A DNA stretch of 64,000 nucleotides from MH13 sp040219355 (GCA_040219355.1 JAVJSN010000002.1:124001-188000); one strand, 5' to 3'. Counted from the stretch's first letter, positions 16,130 to 25,793 are shown. Notes: generated by a model not told the origin, from the letters alone. Program-made: numbers and translations.

Positions 16130-17212
16130 TTAGGCGGCGGCTTTGGGAGCGAGGACATGTTCATCCAGCATGTCTTTGAAGGCCCCCAAAAGATCCATAT
16201 CAATCTTTCCGTCCATTGAGCTGAGGATTTTGTAGGCTTCCAGTGGACTCATGGATTTCTTGTAGGCCCTGGCATCTACCAGTGCGCTGTAAATATCGAT
16301 GATCGTCATGCAGCGCACGACATCGCTAATCTGCGATCCGCTTAACCCTCGCGGGTATCCAGTTCCGTCCAGCAACTCGTGATGGGAATAGATGATGTCC
16401 TTGACCATGTCGCAGACGGTCAGATCATCACTGACAATCTCCAGCCCTTCTGCAGGGTGCTGGTTGATGATTTCGCGTTCCTCATCGGTCAGTTGAGTTG
16501 GTTTATCGAGAATGGCTCGCGGTATGACGATTTTGCCAATGTCGTGAAGCAGTGCCGCTTGCGTAAATTTCTCCTGGTCCGCTTTGGTGAATTGCAGCGT
16601 CTGGCTCCATTGTGACGCAATGCCTGCAACGTTTATACAATGGCGCGCGGTGTAAGAATGGTGCTGACCAACCGCCTGGACCCAGCTTTCAAACCCATGC
16701 GTTTTGATCACCGCATTCATTTCGGCGCCAGCCGTTGAAACTTGCTCCAGAACCTCTTTGGACCAGGTTGGATTGCCATTAAACAGCGACCCAAACGTGT
16801 TGGCCAACGATTGTACGGCGCGTGCGGGTGCTGTCGTTTTTTGGCGGCGTGCCGGCCCAAACTGGCGGTCGCTGGCTTCCACCGCATCGAGCAGCGCGCC
16901 AGGATCGACGGGTGTCGACACGATGTTTGCCGATATCTGGCGGATTGAAGCGGAAAAACGCGCGATGTCGGCCTTGGCGAGGCAAAGGACGACCGGAATG
17001 CGCTGGACTCCTTGGTCTCGCAGCCAATCGAAAAGTTTTTCTAAGGTCCGTGTCGGGAACCGGTCAAACGCTAGGACAATCACCTCTGAACGTTTGAATT
17101 CGTTCGGTATAGGTCGCGGCAAAACATGCAAATCAATGGGCACGATGCCGTTGAGCGCCTGGATCGACTCCAGGGCCGCACCAGACCCATCGGTTATGGC
17201 TAACAGTCTCAT
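16130..17212 (-). CDS. HD-GYP domain protein, putative c-di-GMP phosphodiesterase
   Basis: 360 residues. Residues about 180-340 form the HD-GYP domain: LLHDIGK (the HD pair at 223-224), HPAEGLEIV, and the signature SHHELLDGTGYPRG with GYP at 285-287. The N-terminal 115 residues resemble a receiver fold, with D50 in VLAFDRFP where the acceptor would lie, but the usual acidic pair near the start is absent (LLAITDGSG). It probably degrades cyclic di-GMP. Monocistronic, divergent from the cfa gene. Confidence 0.87.
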   Translation of the reverse strand: MRLLAITDGSGAALESIQALNGIVPIDLHVLPRPIPNEFKRSEVIVLAFDRFPTRTLEKLFDWLRDQGVQRIPVVLCLAKADIARFSASIRQISANIVSTPVDPGALLDAVEASDRQFGPARRQKTTAPARAVQSLANTFGSLFNGNPTWSKEVLEQVSTAGAEMNAVIKTHGFESWVQAVGQHHSYTARHCINVAGIASQWSQTLQFTKADQEKFTQAALLHDIGKIVIPRAILDKPTQLTDEEREIINQHPAEGLEIVSDDLTVCDMVKDIIYSHHELLDGTGYPRGLSGSQISDVVRCMTIIDIYSALVDARAYKKSMSPLEAYKILSSMDGKIDMDLLGAFKDMLDEHVLAPKAAA

Positions 17213-17257
17213 TCAAAACTCCCCCAACCGCTGATGGTAAAATACAACCGTTAAAAG

Positions 17258-17401
17258 GTGCTAAAAGGACTGCTGTTGGCGGCCGCGCTGGTCTTTTCGG
17301 GCTTGATGGCGTTTGCCATTTTGGGCTTGCGTGGCCCTGTTGGTAGAAACGCCGGTTTAAAATCGCCATTGCATGTGTGGTTGGGCGGCATAAGAGGCTA
17401 G
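17258..17401 (+). CDS. Possible small membrane protein upstream of cfa
   Basis: A 47-codon frame from GTG at 17258 to TAG at 17401. It begins MLKGLLLAAALVFSGLMAFAI, one strongly hydrophobic segment, followed by a basic tail LRGPVGRN and HVWLGGIRG. It ends six bases before the cfa start, which fits translational coupling. The ribosome site is weak (AAAAGG). It could be chance; there is no family I recognise. Confidence 0.35.
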   Translation: MLKGLLLAAALVFSGLMAFAILGLRGPVGRNAGLKSPLHVWLGGIRG

Positions 17402-17407
17402 GGACAC

Positions 17408-18712
17408 ATGAGTGAGGCAACCCAACTTACAGCTGCGCGACAAATGGCGGCGCAAGTGCGTGAAAAGGTTGATGCGCATTTCTCACTGCGGCTTTGGGAT
17501 GGATCGCTGGAACCGCTTGGCAGAAGCCCTGTGCCGGGTTTGGCCATCAAGGTCGTTTCACCGGGCGTGGTGTCTTCCATACTGCACCGTCCGACGCTCG
17601 ATAGGCTGCTGCGCCACTACGCCAAAGGCGGCATCGAGGTGGAGGGTGGCTCTCTGATCGATCTGGCAGAACCCATTGCCCATGATCGAAGCTATCGCCG
17701 CAAGTTCAAGCAACTGAGTAAGGGGTCACTGATCCGCGCGCTGGCTCCGTTCTTTTTCGCCAAGGGCGATCACCCTGACGCGGTGCGCGACTTTTCTGGT
17801 GACGCTGACGGGCAGGGGCGCAAGGCCGGTGACAACAAGCGTTTCATCCAGTTCCACTATGATGTCGGCAATGCTTTTTACCAGCTCTTCCTGGACCCGC
17901 AGATGCAATATTCCTGCGCCCATTATCCGCAATGGGACGCGTCGCTGGAGGACGCGCAGGTCAACAAGCTGGACCTGATCTGTCGCAAGCTGCGGCTAAA
18001 GCCCGGTGACAGGCTGCTCGATATTGGCTGCGGCTGGGGCGGGTTGCTGTGTCACGCTGTTCAAAAATATGGCGTTGAAGGCCATGGTGTGACGCTCTCG
18101 CAGGAGCAATTGGCGTTCGCTCAAGCCAAGGTGGAGCGGTTGGGTATCGCTGATAAGGTGAGCCTGCACCTGAAGGACTATCGGGAGATGGAGGGGAGCT
18201 TCGACAAAATCTCCTCGGTCGGCATGTATGAGCATATCGGGCTTGCTAACATCCCGGAATACTTCGCCACAGTGCAGCGGCTTTTAAAGCCTGGTGGACT
18301 GTTCATGAACCATGCGATTTCGCGTGGGGCCAAACGCAAGAAACGCAAGTTTTCCAGTCGTCCGGAGCAGCGGGCCTTGCAGAAGTACATTTTCCCCGGC
18401 GGTGAGCTGGACGATATCGGCCACACGCTGGTGCAGATGGAGATTGCCGGTTTTGAGGTGCAGGACGTGGAAGCGCTGCGCCAGCATTACCAGAAAACCA
18501 CGCGAGAATGGTGCGAACGGCTGTACAAAAAGCGCGCCGATGCCGAGGCGCTTGTGGGCGCGGAAACCTATCGCATTTGGGCGGCCTATCTGGCGGGTTG
18601 CTCGTTTGCTTTCCAACGTGGTTCGGCGCGTCTTTATCAGACGCTTGCAAGCAAATCGCCCAAGGGCTTCACCGCTGTGCCGCCATCTCGGTTCGATATT
18701 TATGGCAGCTAG
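17408..18712 (+). CDS. cfa: Cyclopropane-fatty-acyl-phospholipid synthase
   Basis: 434 residues. The C-terminal 290 residues are the SAM-dependent CFAS domain: HYDVGNAFYQLFLDPQMQYSCAHY, the SAM loop LLDIGCGWGGL, GVTLSQEQ, and ISSVGMYEHIG. The N-terminal about 130 residues form the smaller lipid-binding region. The enzyme adds a methylene across the double bond of membrane phospholipid acyl chains, in the membrane interface, usually in stationary phase or stress. Starts at ATG 17408 right after a possible small ORF. Confidence 0.92.
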   Translation: MSEATQLTAARQMAAQVREKVDAHFSLRLWDGSLEPLGRSPVPGLAIKVVSPGVVSSILHRPTLDRLLRHYAKGGIEVEGGSLIDLAEPIAHDRSYRRKFKQLSKGSLIRALAPFFFAKGDHPDAVRDFSGDADGQGRKAGDNKRFIQFHYDVGNAFYQLFLDPQMQYSCAHYPQWDASLEDAQVNKLDLICRKLRLKPGDRLLDIGCGWGGLLCHAVQKYGVEGHGVTLSQEQLAFAQAKVERLGIADKVSLHLKDYREMEGSFDKISSVGMYEHIGLANIPEYFATVQRLLKPGGLFMNHAISRGAKRKKRKFSSRPEQRALQKYIFPGGELDDIGHTLVQMEIAGFEVQDVEALRQHYQKTTREWCERLYKKRADAEALVGAETYRIWAAYLAGCSFAFQRGSARLYQTLASKSPKGFTAVPPSRFDIYGS

Positions 18713-18749
18713 GATGCCGGAGAAAGACCGGTCTATGAGAGGCATATAG

Positions 18750-19428
18750 ATGATCGAGAACTGGCTAACACCCATCAGCAATCTATTGAGTTGGGCGAAC
18801 CAGTCTTCTGGCTGGGTGACCGCATTTGCAACGGTTGCACTTGCCTTTTTGACGCTTGCGTTGGTGATAGCCACCAATCGCCTGGTTCAGGCGGGGTCAT
18901 CGGCCAATGTGATTGCCAGCATTGAGCCGAATAAGTGGTCCCTTATGCATATGGATTTGGTGATCTAAAACTGTGGCAACGCTCCAGCTTTTCTTGTTGA
19001 GATTGAACTTGATCCCCCAATAGTGAAAAAGATTGCAGGAAAGAGGCACCCTTACCGTTTTCCAAAGTTAGCCTAAGTGGGTCGGGTCAGATACTGCGAA
19101 GCTCTTTGGCTAGCTATAGTGATGTTGAAGATGTGTCCTTTCAAATAACTACAAGTTGGACGCTTAAGCCTGAGGGAAAACACAGAAATTCGGTATCCTA
19201 TACATACGATCTTGATGCCTACATTGGATATGGAAAATTAGGAGGGGATGACCCGCTGGTTGAAGTTTCGAAGCAGCTCAAAACCTGTGAGATGATTGGA
19301 AGCAAGTGGCCAACGGCGGTAGGCGCACCAGCGTTGAAGTTTTTGACGGTCATGACCGAGAGCGGGCAGCGTCGGAAGCGCGTGAGGCGTTTCGTGCCTT
19401 CAGCAAAAACGATTCGGAAACCGACTAG
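18750..19428 (+). pseudogene. Decayed gene for a membrane-anchored protein of unknown function
   Basis: The frame starts MIENWLTPISNLLSWANQSSG with one membrane helix (FATVALAFLTLALVIATNRLV). At 18966 it meets TAA, but the same frame continues sensibly as NCGNAPAFLVEIELDPPI. Near 19065-19075 the meaning moves to another frame (SKVSLSGSGQILRSSLASYSDV, DVSFQITTSW), and near 19290-19320 to the third frame (FDGHDRERAASEAREAFRAF), ending at TAG 19428. One nonsense change and two single-base losses explain this. The intact relatives I recall are small inner-membrane proteins of unknown function. Base composition is lower in GC than the neighbours. Confidence 0.75.
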
Positions 19429-19445
19429 CGTTAGTGGCCTCCAAC

Positions 19446-19475
19446 AAAAACGCCGGAGCTTTGGCCCCGGCGTTT
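19446..19475 (-). terminator. Terminator of acnA
   Basis: Stem AAACGCCGG / CCGGCGTTT; on the minus strand it is followed by T's (TTTTTGTT). It lies 25 bases beyond the acnA stop codon. Confidence 0.8.
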
Positions 19476-19499
19476 GAAGTTAGTCAGTGAGTTGGTGTT

Positions 19500-22175
19500 T
19501 TACGCCGCTTCTTTGGCCAGATTGCGCAACACATAGTGCAACACGCCGCCATGCTCGACATACTCGATTTCAACTTCGGTATCGATCCGGCAGAGCAGCT
19601 CGATTTCCTTCGTAGAGCCATCAGAATAGTCGATGGTGGCCTTCACATTCTGGCGCGGCTTCAAATCACCGGACAGGCCGTGGATAGAGACTTTCTCATC
19701 GCCTTTCAGACCAAGCGATTTGCGGGTGTCATCACCAGTAAATTCGAAGGGGATCACGCCCATGCCAACCAGGTTGGACCGGTGGATACGCTCAAAGCTC
19801 TCTGCGATCACCGCTTTGACACCCAAAAGGCTGGTGCCCTTGGCCGCCCAGTCACGTGAAGAGCCGGCGCCATACTGTTCGCCACCGAAGACGACGAGCG
19901 GCACGCCTTGCTCTTTCCAGGCCATGGCCGCCTCGTAGATGGAGGTTTTTTCGCCATCTGGGCCAAGCGTGTAGCCGCCTTCAACATTGTCGAGCATCTC
20001 GTTCTTGATGCGGATGTTGGCAAAGGTGCCGCGCATCATGATCTCGTGATTGCCTCGACGCGAGCCGTAGGAGTTGAACTCGCGAACCGGCACCTGACGC
20101 TCTGTCAAATATTGACCGGCAGGCGTTGTTTCTTTGAACGCACCGGCCGGAGAGATGTGATCGGTGGTGATCATGTCACCAAGGATCGCCATCACCCGAG
20201 CGTTTTCAATGTCGGAGATTTTGCCCGGCTCTTTGGGCATGTCTTTGAAGTAAGGCGGGTTCTGCACATAGGTGGATGCAGGGGGCCAGTCGTAGGTCTG
20301 GCTGTCAGTTGTTTCCACGCCTTGCCATTTCTCATCACCTTCAAAGACTTCCGCGTATTTGCTCTGGAAAGCTTCGCGGGTCACCGTTTGGTGCACAAGA
20401 TGGGCAATCTCGGCCTGGGTAGGCCAGATATCTTTCAGATAAACATCCTTGCCTTCCTTGTCCTGACCGATGGGTTCACGCGTCAGGTCGATGTTCATGT
20501 CACCGGCAATGGCATAGGCAACAACCAGCGGCGGTGAAGCCAGATAGTTCGCACGGACATCCGGGCTGATGCGGCCTTCAAAGTTGCGGTTACCTGAAAG
20601 CACGCTGGTTGCGACCAGATCGCCTTCATTGATGGCTTTGGAAATCTCTTCCTGCAATGGGCCGGAGTTGCCGATGCATGTCGTGCAGCCATAGCCAACC
20701 AGATTGAAGCCAAGAGCGTCCAGATCTTCCTGTAGGCCAGCGGCTTCAAGGTATTGCGACACAACCTTTGAACCCGGTGCGAGCGAGGTTTTCACCCAAG
20801 GCTTGCGGTTCAGACCCTTCTCACGGGCTTTGCGGGCGACCAGGCCAGCACCGATCATCACATAGGGGTTGGAGGTGTTGGTGCAGGACGTGATGGAGGC
20901 AATCACCACCTTGCCAGACGACATGGTGTAGTCTTCGCCCTCAACTGGCACTTCCTTGTCTGATGGACGCTTGAACGTGTCCTTCATTTCTTTGCGGAAT
21001 GCAGACGACGCTTCGGTCAGTGCAACAAAGTCTTGCGGGCGCTTGGGGCCGGAGATGGCGGCGCGGATGGTGCCCATGTCCAGTTCCAGCGTATCGGTGA
21101 AGATTGGCTCGCTTTTGCCGTCACGCCAAAAGCCGCAGGCCTTGGCATAATCTTCAACCAGCTTGATGCGTTCTTCAGAACGACCTGACATGTGCATGTA
21201 GCGCAAGGTTTCCTCATCGATGGGGAAGAACCCGCAGGTCGCGCCATATTCAGGAGCCATGTTGGCGATGGTTGCACGATCTGGCAGTGGCAGACGATCC
21301 AGGCCGTCGCCGTAGAATTCCACCAGCTTACCAACCACACCTTTTTCGCGCAGCATCTGCACGACTTTCAGCACCAGATCGGTTGCCGTTGTACCTTCAA
21401 CCATCTCACCGGTCAGCTTGAAGCCAACCACCTCAGGAATGAGCATGGAGATCGGTTGGCCGAGCATCGCCGCTTCAGCCTCAATACCGCCAACACCCCA
21501 ACCTAGCACGGCCATGCCGTTGACCATGGTGGTGTGGCTATCAGTGCCAACCAGCGTATCTGGATAGGCGATGGTTTGCCCGTCTTTCTCGTCAGTCCAG
21601 ATGACTTGGGCGAGATATTCCACATTCACCTGATGGCAAATTCCAGTGCCAGGAGGGACGACGCGGAAATTGTTGAATGCCTTCTGGCCCCACTTCAGGA
21701 ACGTGTAACGCTCCATGTTGCGTTCATATTCGCGGTCCACATTCATCTGGAAAGCGCGTGGGTTGCCAAACTCGTCGATCATCACCGAGTGATCGATGAC
21801 CAGATCAACGGGATTGAGCGGATTAATCTTCTCAGCATCACCGCCCAGGGCGACAATGCCGTCGCGCATGGCAGCGAGGTCAACAACGGCAGGCACACCG
21901 GTGAAGTCCTGCATCAACACACGTGCGGGGCGGTAAGCAATTTCCTGGGTTGAGGTACGCTCGGTGGCCCAAGTGCTCATTGCTTCGATGTCGGCCTTAT
22001 GCACCGTTTTGGCATCTTCGTGGCGCAGCAGGTTTTCCAAGAGCACTTTCAAGGAGTAAGGCAGCTTGGAAACCCCGGTGAGACCATTCTTCTCGGCCTC
22101 CAGAAGGTTGAAAACGGTGACCGTTTGACCGCCTGCGGTCAGGGTCTGGCGAGACTTGAAGCTATCGAGCGACAT
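19500..22175 (-). CDS. acnA: Aconitate hydratase A
   Basis: 891 residues, full length for the AcnA/IRP group. The 4Fe-4S ligands are visible as the Cys in SITSCTNTSNP and the pair in GYGCTTCIGNSG. Other marks are DSHTTMVNGMAVLGWGVGGIEAE and the C-terminal swivel domain motif GGEQYGAGSSRDWAAKG. It isomerises citrate to isocitrate in the TCA cycle. Single gene with its own terminator. In Rhizobiales acnA commonly lies divergent to the ccm operon, as here, but a glycosyltransferase intervenes. Confidence 0.97.
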   Translation of the reverse strand: MSLDSFKSRQTLTAGGQTVTVFNLLEAEKNGLTGVSKLPYSLKVLLENLLRHEDAKTVHKADIEAMSTWATERTSTQEIAYRPARVLMQDFTGVPAVVDLAAMRDGIVALGGDAEKINPLNPVDLVIDHSVMIDEFGNPRAFQMNVDREYERNMERYTFLKWGQKAFNNFRVVPPGTGICHQVNVEYLAQVIWTDEKDGQTIAYPDTLVGTDSHTTMVNGMAVLGWGVGGIEAEAAMLGQPISMLIPEVVGFKLTGEMVEGTTATDLVLKVVQMLREKGVVGKLVEFYGDGLDRLPLPDRATIANMAPEYGATCGFFPIDEETLRYMHMSGRSEERIKLVEDYAKACGFWRDGKSEPIFTDTLELDMGTIRAAISGPKRPQDFVALTEASSAFRKEMKDTFKRPSDKEVPVEGEDYTMSSGKVVIASITSCTNTSNPYVMIGAGLVARKAREKGLNRKPWVKTSLAPGSKVVSQYLEAAGLQEDLDALGFNLVGYGCTTCIGNSGPLQEEISKAINEGDLVATSVLSGNRNFEGRISPDVRANYLASPPLVVAYAIAGDMNIDLTREPIGQDKEGKDVYLKDIWPTQAEIAHLVHQTVTREAFQSKYAEVFEGDEKWQGVETTDSQTYDWPPASTYVQNPPYFKDMPKEPGKISDIENARVMAILGDMITTDHISPAGAFKETTPAGQYLTERQVPVREFNSYGSRRGNHEIMMRGTFANIRIKNEMLDNVEGGYTLGPDGEKTSIYEAAMAWKEQGVPLVVFGGEQYGAGSSRDWAAKGTSLLGVKAVIAESFERIHRSNLVGMGVIPFEFTGDDTRKSLGLKGDEKVSIHGLSGDLKPRQNVKATIDYSDGSTKEIELLCRIDTEVEIEYVEHGGVLHYVLRNLAKEAA

Positions 22176-22384
22176 CGGCGTCCTATCGTGTGAAAAACTG
22201 TGTCTGGCGGGTTTTCACCGGCGCTGCCATGGTTCCCGACATGTTGATCCGGTTCGTTGGTCTGCACCTGGTTCCTGCGTTCCCGATTTTGGCAGGTTGC
22301 GCTTCAGATAGCCGGTTTTCTAAGGCAATCAAAGGGCAACAAAGGTCGCGGCCAAAGATAGTCTGATGCCGAGAACGATTGATG

Positions 22385-23491
22385 TTATGTCTCTGGGCGT
22401 GTTGTCGGCATTTGCCGTGGAAAGCAGGTATCCCCATTCGGGTCCGTTTTGAGAACCTGCATAACCTCACTGTGAAAAAGCGGTGCGACTTTTGGCAGAA
22501 GATAGCGCTCTGCGCATCGCTCATAGCCAGCGCGGGCCAAATGGTCGGCAAGCTTGGGGTCCTTGACCACCTTTTCAATGGCGGTCGCCAAGGCATGGTG
22601 ATCCTCTGTTGGAACCAGAATGGCCGTCTCCCCGTTCCCTGAAACCCGCACGGGACCTGGCGTTTGGGTGCTAATCACCGGCAGGCCGGCGGCAAACGCT
22701 TCAACGATGCCCAGACCCCAACTCTCCGAACGTGATGGCGCAACATAGAGGTCAAGCTTTTTAAGAAAGTCAGGCGTGTTGGAAACCCAGCCAACAAAAT
22801 CCAACTGATCCTCAACGGCGCAGGATTTGGCCAGTTGTTTGAGCGCATGTTCCTGTGGCCCCTGTCCAGCGATTAGAAACCGCACCATGACACCGCGTGA
22901 CTTCAGCGCGGCAAGTGCACGTATCATCAGGTCCAAACCTTTGACGTGCTCCATAAGACAAAGCGTGCCAGCGACAAAGTCTAAGTTTTTTTTGCGTTTT
23001 GGGAAGGGTGGAAGACTGTCGACCGGCAAGGCGTTGTCGACGACTGCGATACACTCCTTGGGAAAGCCAAGGGTTATCAGTTCACGGACCAGTGCGTCAT
23101 TGACTGCGATGACCCGATCAGCTTTGGCGTATCGCTGTGGTTTGCCACCATGGTAGATCGCGACAATGGGTAGGTCCGGGTTGGTCCGCTTTTGTGCAGC
23201 AACATGGCGGCCATTGTTGAGGACCAGAATGTCCGGTTTGGCACGTCTGATTGCTTGTCGAAGTCGCACGGTTTGGAGCAAAAAGTTCCACGTTCCGCCG
23301 CGCTCTAGGTTTGCAACGGTATGAAGTTCTAGACCAGTCGCTTCCAGACGCTCTAGAAAGCTAAACTGCTCGGGTACGATCGCGATAGGCGTTGCGCCCT
23401 GGCGTTGCAGCATCTCAAGGCTGTTGAAGAACGCCTCTGTTATGCCTCCGCCACTTGCGATAGGGCAGACGATAGCAATACGCGTAGACAT
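22385..23491 (-). CDS. Glycosyltransferase family 4 (GT-B fold)
   Basis: 368 residues. The N-terminal domain begins MSTRIAIVCPIASGGGITEAFFNSL, and the C-terminal domain carries LVAGTL-like and SRSESWGLGIVEAFAAGLPVI, the E-x7-E donor-binding motif of GT4 enzymes. It likely transfers a sugar from a nucleotide donor to a cell-surface glycan or lipid. The ATG at 23491 has GGGGAATTC upstream; the ORF extends further without support. It is isolated, not in a polysaccharide cluster, and sits between acnA and ccmA. Confidence 0.88.
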   Translation of the reverse strand: MSTRIAIVCPIASGGGITEAFFNSLEMLQRQGATPIAIVPEQFSFLERLEATGLELHTVANLERGGTWNFLLQTVRLRQAIRRAKPDILVLNNGRHVAAQKRTNPDLPIVAIYHGGKPQRYAKADRVIAVNDALVRELITLGFPKECIAVVDNALPVDSLPPFPKRKKNLDFVAGTLCLMEHVKGLDLMIRALAALKSRGVMVRFLIAGQGPQEHALKQLAKSCAVEDQLDFVGWVSNTPDFLKKLDLYVAPSRSESWGLGIVEAFAAGLPVISTQTPGPVRVSGNGETAILVPTEDHHALATAIEKVVKDPKLADHLARAGYERCAERYLLPKVAPLFHSEVMQVLKTDPNGDTCFPRQMPTTRPET

Positions 23492-23600
23492 GAATTCCCC
23501 AAGCCTTGGTGTTAGGTGCTGAAAACTCTTATCCTTTGTGCGCGGCAACCAATCCTAGTTGCTTCCTGGACGCAAGCACCGCTTGATGAAGGTCTGCACC

Positions 23601-24293
23601 GTGTGGGTTGAAGCGCGAGTGAAGATTAAGGAGCTGGCGCTTTCGCGCGGTGAGCGGGCGTTGGTCGCAGGTTTATCCCTCACGCTTGTTGGCGGGGATG
23701 CTGTCGCACTTGTTGGACCCAATGGATCAGGCAAAACCTCGCTTTTGCGTGTGCTTGCCGGGCTGGCCGAGCCAACGGCAGGTGATTTGACCGTATCGAT
23801 GCAAGGCGCCGATGCTGACCTGCCGCGCAACGCGTTGGTGCATCTGGGTGGGCACCAAGATGGGCTGAAAGGTGCACTGACCGTTCGGGATAACCTTGAG
23901 TTCTGGATCGCCTATTTCGGCGGTGCTGGCCTATCAATCTCCAAGGCGCTGGATCAGCTGGGCGTTGGGCATCTGGTTGATCTGCCCGCAGCGATCCTTT
24001 CGCAGGGCCAGAAACGGCGCGTGGCGCTTGCCCGATTGTTGGTCGCGCCACGCCCTATTTGGCTACTCGATGAACCGACAGCAGCGCTTGATACGGCCTC
24101 AACAGCACGATTTTTGACGCTGGTTGAAGCACACCGTCGGGCAGGTGGCATCGTCGTTGCTGCTACGCACACATCGCTGGACCTGAGCAATCTCAAAACG
24201 CTAGATCTGGGTGACTATCCTGCCCATCGCCAGGACGGCGAGCAGACTGTGAAGGATGCAGAATCCTATTGGCTGGAAAGTGAGCCTTTATGA
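23601..24293 (+). CDS. ccmA: Heme exporter ATP-binding protein CcmA
   Basis: 230 residues from a GTG at 23601 with GAAGG eight bases upstream; ATG 23586 and GTG 23619 are alternatives. Walker A GPNGSGKTS, signature LSQGQKRRVALARLL and Walker B IWLLDEPTAALD are present, and the LGGHQDGLKGALT Q-loop segment is typical of CcmA. With CcmB and CcmC it releases holo-CcmE during cytochrome c maturation. Overlaps ccmB by ATGA. First gene of the operon. Confidence 0.93.
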   Translation: MWVEARVKIKELALSRGERALVAGLSLTLVGGDAVALVGPNGSGKTSLLRVLAGLAEPTAGDLTVSMQGADADLPRNALVHLGGHQDGLKGALTVRDNLEFWIAYFGGAGLSISKALDQLGVGHLVDLPAAILSQGQKRRVALARLLVAPRPIWLLDEPTAALDTASTARFLTLVEAHRRAGGIVVAATHTSLDLSNLKTLDLGDYPAHRQDGEQTVKDAESYWLESEPL

Positions 24294-24958
24294 GTGCGTT
24301 TCGGGCTTTGATCGCGCGCGATGTGCGCTTGGCAACGCGTGTTGGCGGCGGTGCTCTGACGGGCACGCTGTTTTTTTTGGCGGTGATTGTCACCATTCCT
24401 TTCGGCGTTGGGCCCGACTTGAACCTGCTTTCGCGCATTGGCCCGGCCATCATGTGGATTGGTGCGCTGCTTGCCACGCTGATCGGGCTGGAGCGGCTTT
24501 TTCAATCCGATAAAGACGATGGTGCGCTGGATCTTTTGCGTCTTACCGACAGCCCGGTATCGAACTTTGTCATCGCCAAGGTGATCGCCCACTGGCTGGG
24601 GTCGAGCTTGCCCTTGGTTCTGGTCACCCCATTGCTCTCATTGCTCTTGGCCTTGGAGCCAAGGGCGATCTTGGCACTGACGGCGACGCTTGCCGTGGGG
24701 ACGCCTGCGCTATCGTTCTTGGGGGCGGTTGGGGCGGCTCTTGCTGTGACTTTGCGTCGCGGGGCGCTTTTGATGGCGGTCATCATTCTACCCTTTTCTA
24801 TTCCGGTACTTATCTTCGGCGTGGCCGCCACCCGTGCTGCCATCGTGGACCCGGACCCGTTTTGGCCACCTTTTGCGCTGTTGACGGCAACAAGCCTCAT
24901 TTATGCGGTGATTGGCACGTTGGGCGCGGCGGCAACATTGAAGATCGGGGATGGGTGA
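24290..24958 (+). CDS. ccmB: Heme exporter membrane protein CcmB
   Basis: 222 residues with six hydrophobic helices. The start FRALIARDVRLATRVGGGAL and the ERLFQSDKDDGALDLLRLTD cytoplasmic segment are characteristic of CcmB. It forms the membrane part of the CcmAB ABC complex. ATGA overlap with ccmA; about 70 bases before ccmC. Confidence 0.95.
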   Translation: MSAFRALIARDVRLATRVGGGALTGTLFFLAVIVTIPFGVGPDLNLLSRIGPAIMWIGALLATLIGLERLFQSDKDDGALDLLRLTDSPVSNFVIAKVIAHWLGSSLPLVLVTPLLSLLLALEPRAILALTATLAVGTPALSFLGAVGAALAVTLRRGALLMAVIILPFSIPVLIFGVAATRAAIVDPDPFWPPFALLTATSLIYAVIGTLGAAATLKIGDG

Positions 24959-25025
24959 TCCCCAACTGGATAGGGTATTCTCCACGTGCTAAACGCGTGC
25001 TGACAACCAACATGAAAGCGCTCTG

Positions 25026-25793
25026 ATGGGCATTCTAGACTATGCCAACCCCACCCGCGTGTTGCGCTTTTCGCGTGCGGTGAAACCGTGGTTTCTTGGC
25101 CTTGGCTTGATAACGCTGGCGGTCGGGCTTTATGGCGCGTTTTTTACAGCACCGGCTGACTATCAGCAGGGTGAGACCATCCGCATCATGTACCTACACG
25201 TGCCAATGGCCTGGCTTGCGATGATGGCCTATTCCATGATGGCGCTCTCAGCGATTGGCACGCTTGGGTTCAAACATCCAATGGCCGATGTATCGGCCAA
25301 GGCCTTGGCGCCTATTGGTGCGACGTTCACGGCAATTTGCCTCATCACCGGATCGCTGTGGGGCAAACCAATGTGGAACACCTGGTGGGTGTGGGATGCG
25401 CGGCTGACCAGCGTCCTTATTCTATTTCTTGTTTACCTTGGCATCATTGCGCTGTGGCAGGCGATTGAGGAGCCGATTAAGGCCGGCAAGGTGACCGCCA
25501 TCATCACGCTTGTTGGCGCGATCAATCTTCCGATCATCAAGTTTTCCGTTGACTGGTGGTACACGCTTCACCAGCCAGCCTCCGTGTTCCGCGTGGACGG
25601 ACCGACGATCTATCCAGCTATGCTTTACCCACTGCTCATTTGCGCAGTCGGTTTCACCTTGGTGTTTTTCTATTTGCACTTTGCCGCGATGGAGAACGAG
25701 CTGAAGCGTCGGCGTATCCGCGCCATGCAAATGCGCGCTGCCCGTCGTGTTGCACCCGAGCAAACAACGTTGCCCCAAGGGAGCACGGCCTGA
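25026..25793 (+). CDS. ccmC: Heme handling protein CcmC
   Basis: 255 residues, six membrane helices. The periplasmic tryptophan-rich WWD motif is visible as WGKPMWNTWWVWDARLT, flanked by heme-ligand histidines in YLHVPMAW and YTLHQPAS. CcmC loads heme onto CcmE. Its stop overlaps the ccmD start. Confidence 0.96.
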   Translation: MGILDYANPTRVLRFSRAVKPWFLGLGLITLAVGLYGAFFTAPADYQQGETIRIMYLHVPMAWLAMMAYSMMALSAIGTLGFKHPMADVSAKALAPIGATFTAICLITGSLWGKPMWNTWWVWDARLTSVLILFLVYLGIIALWQAIEEPIKAGKVTAIITLVGAINLPIIKFSVDWWYTLHQPASVFRVDGPTIYPAMLYPLLICAVGFTLVFFYLHFAAMENELKRRRIRAMQMRAARRVAPEQTTLPQGSTA

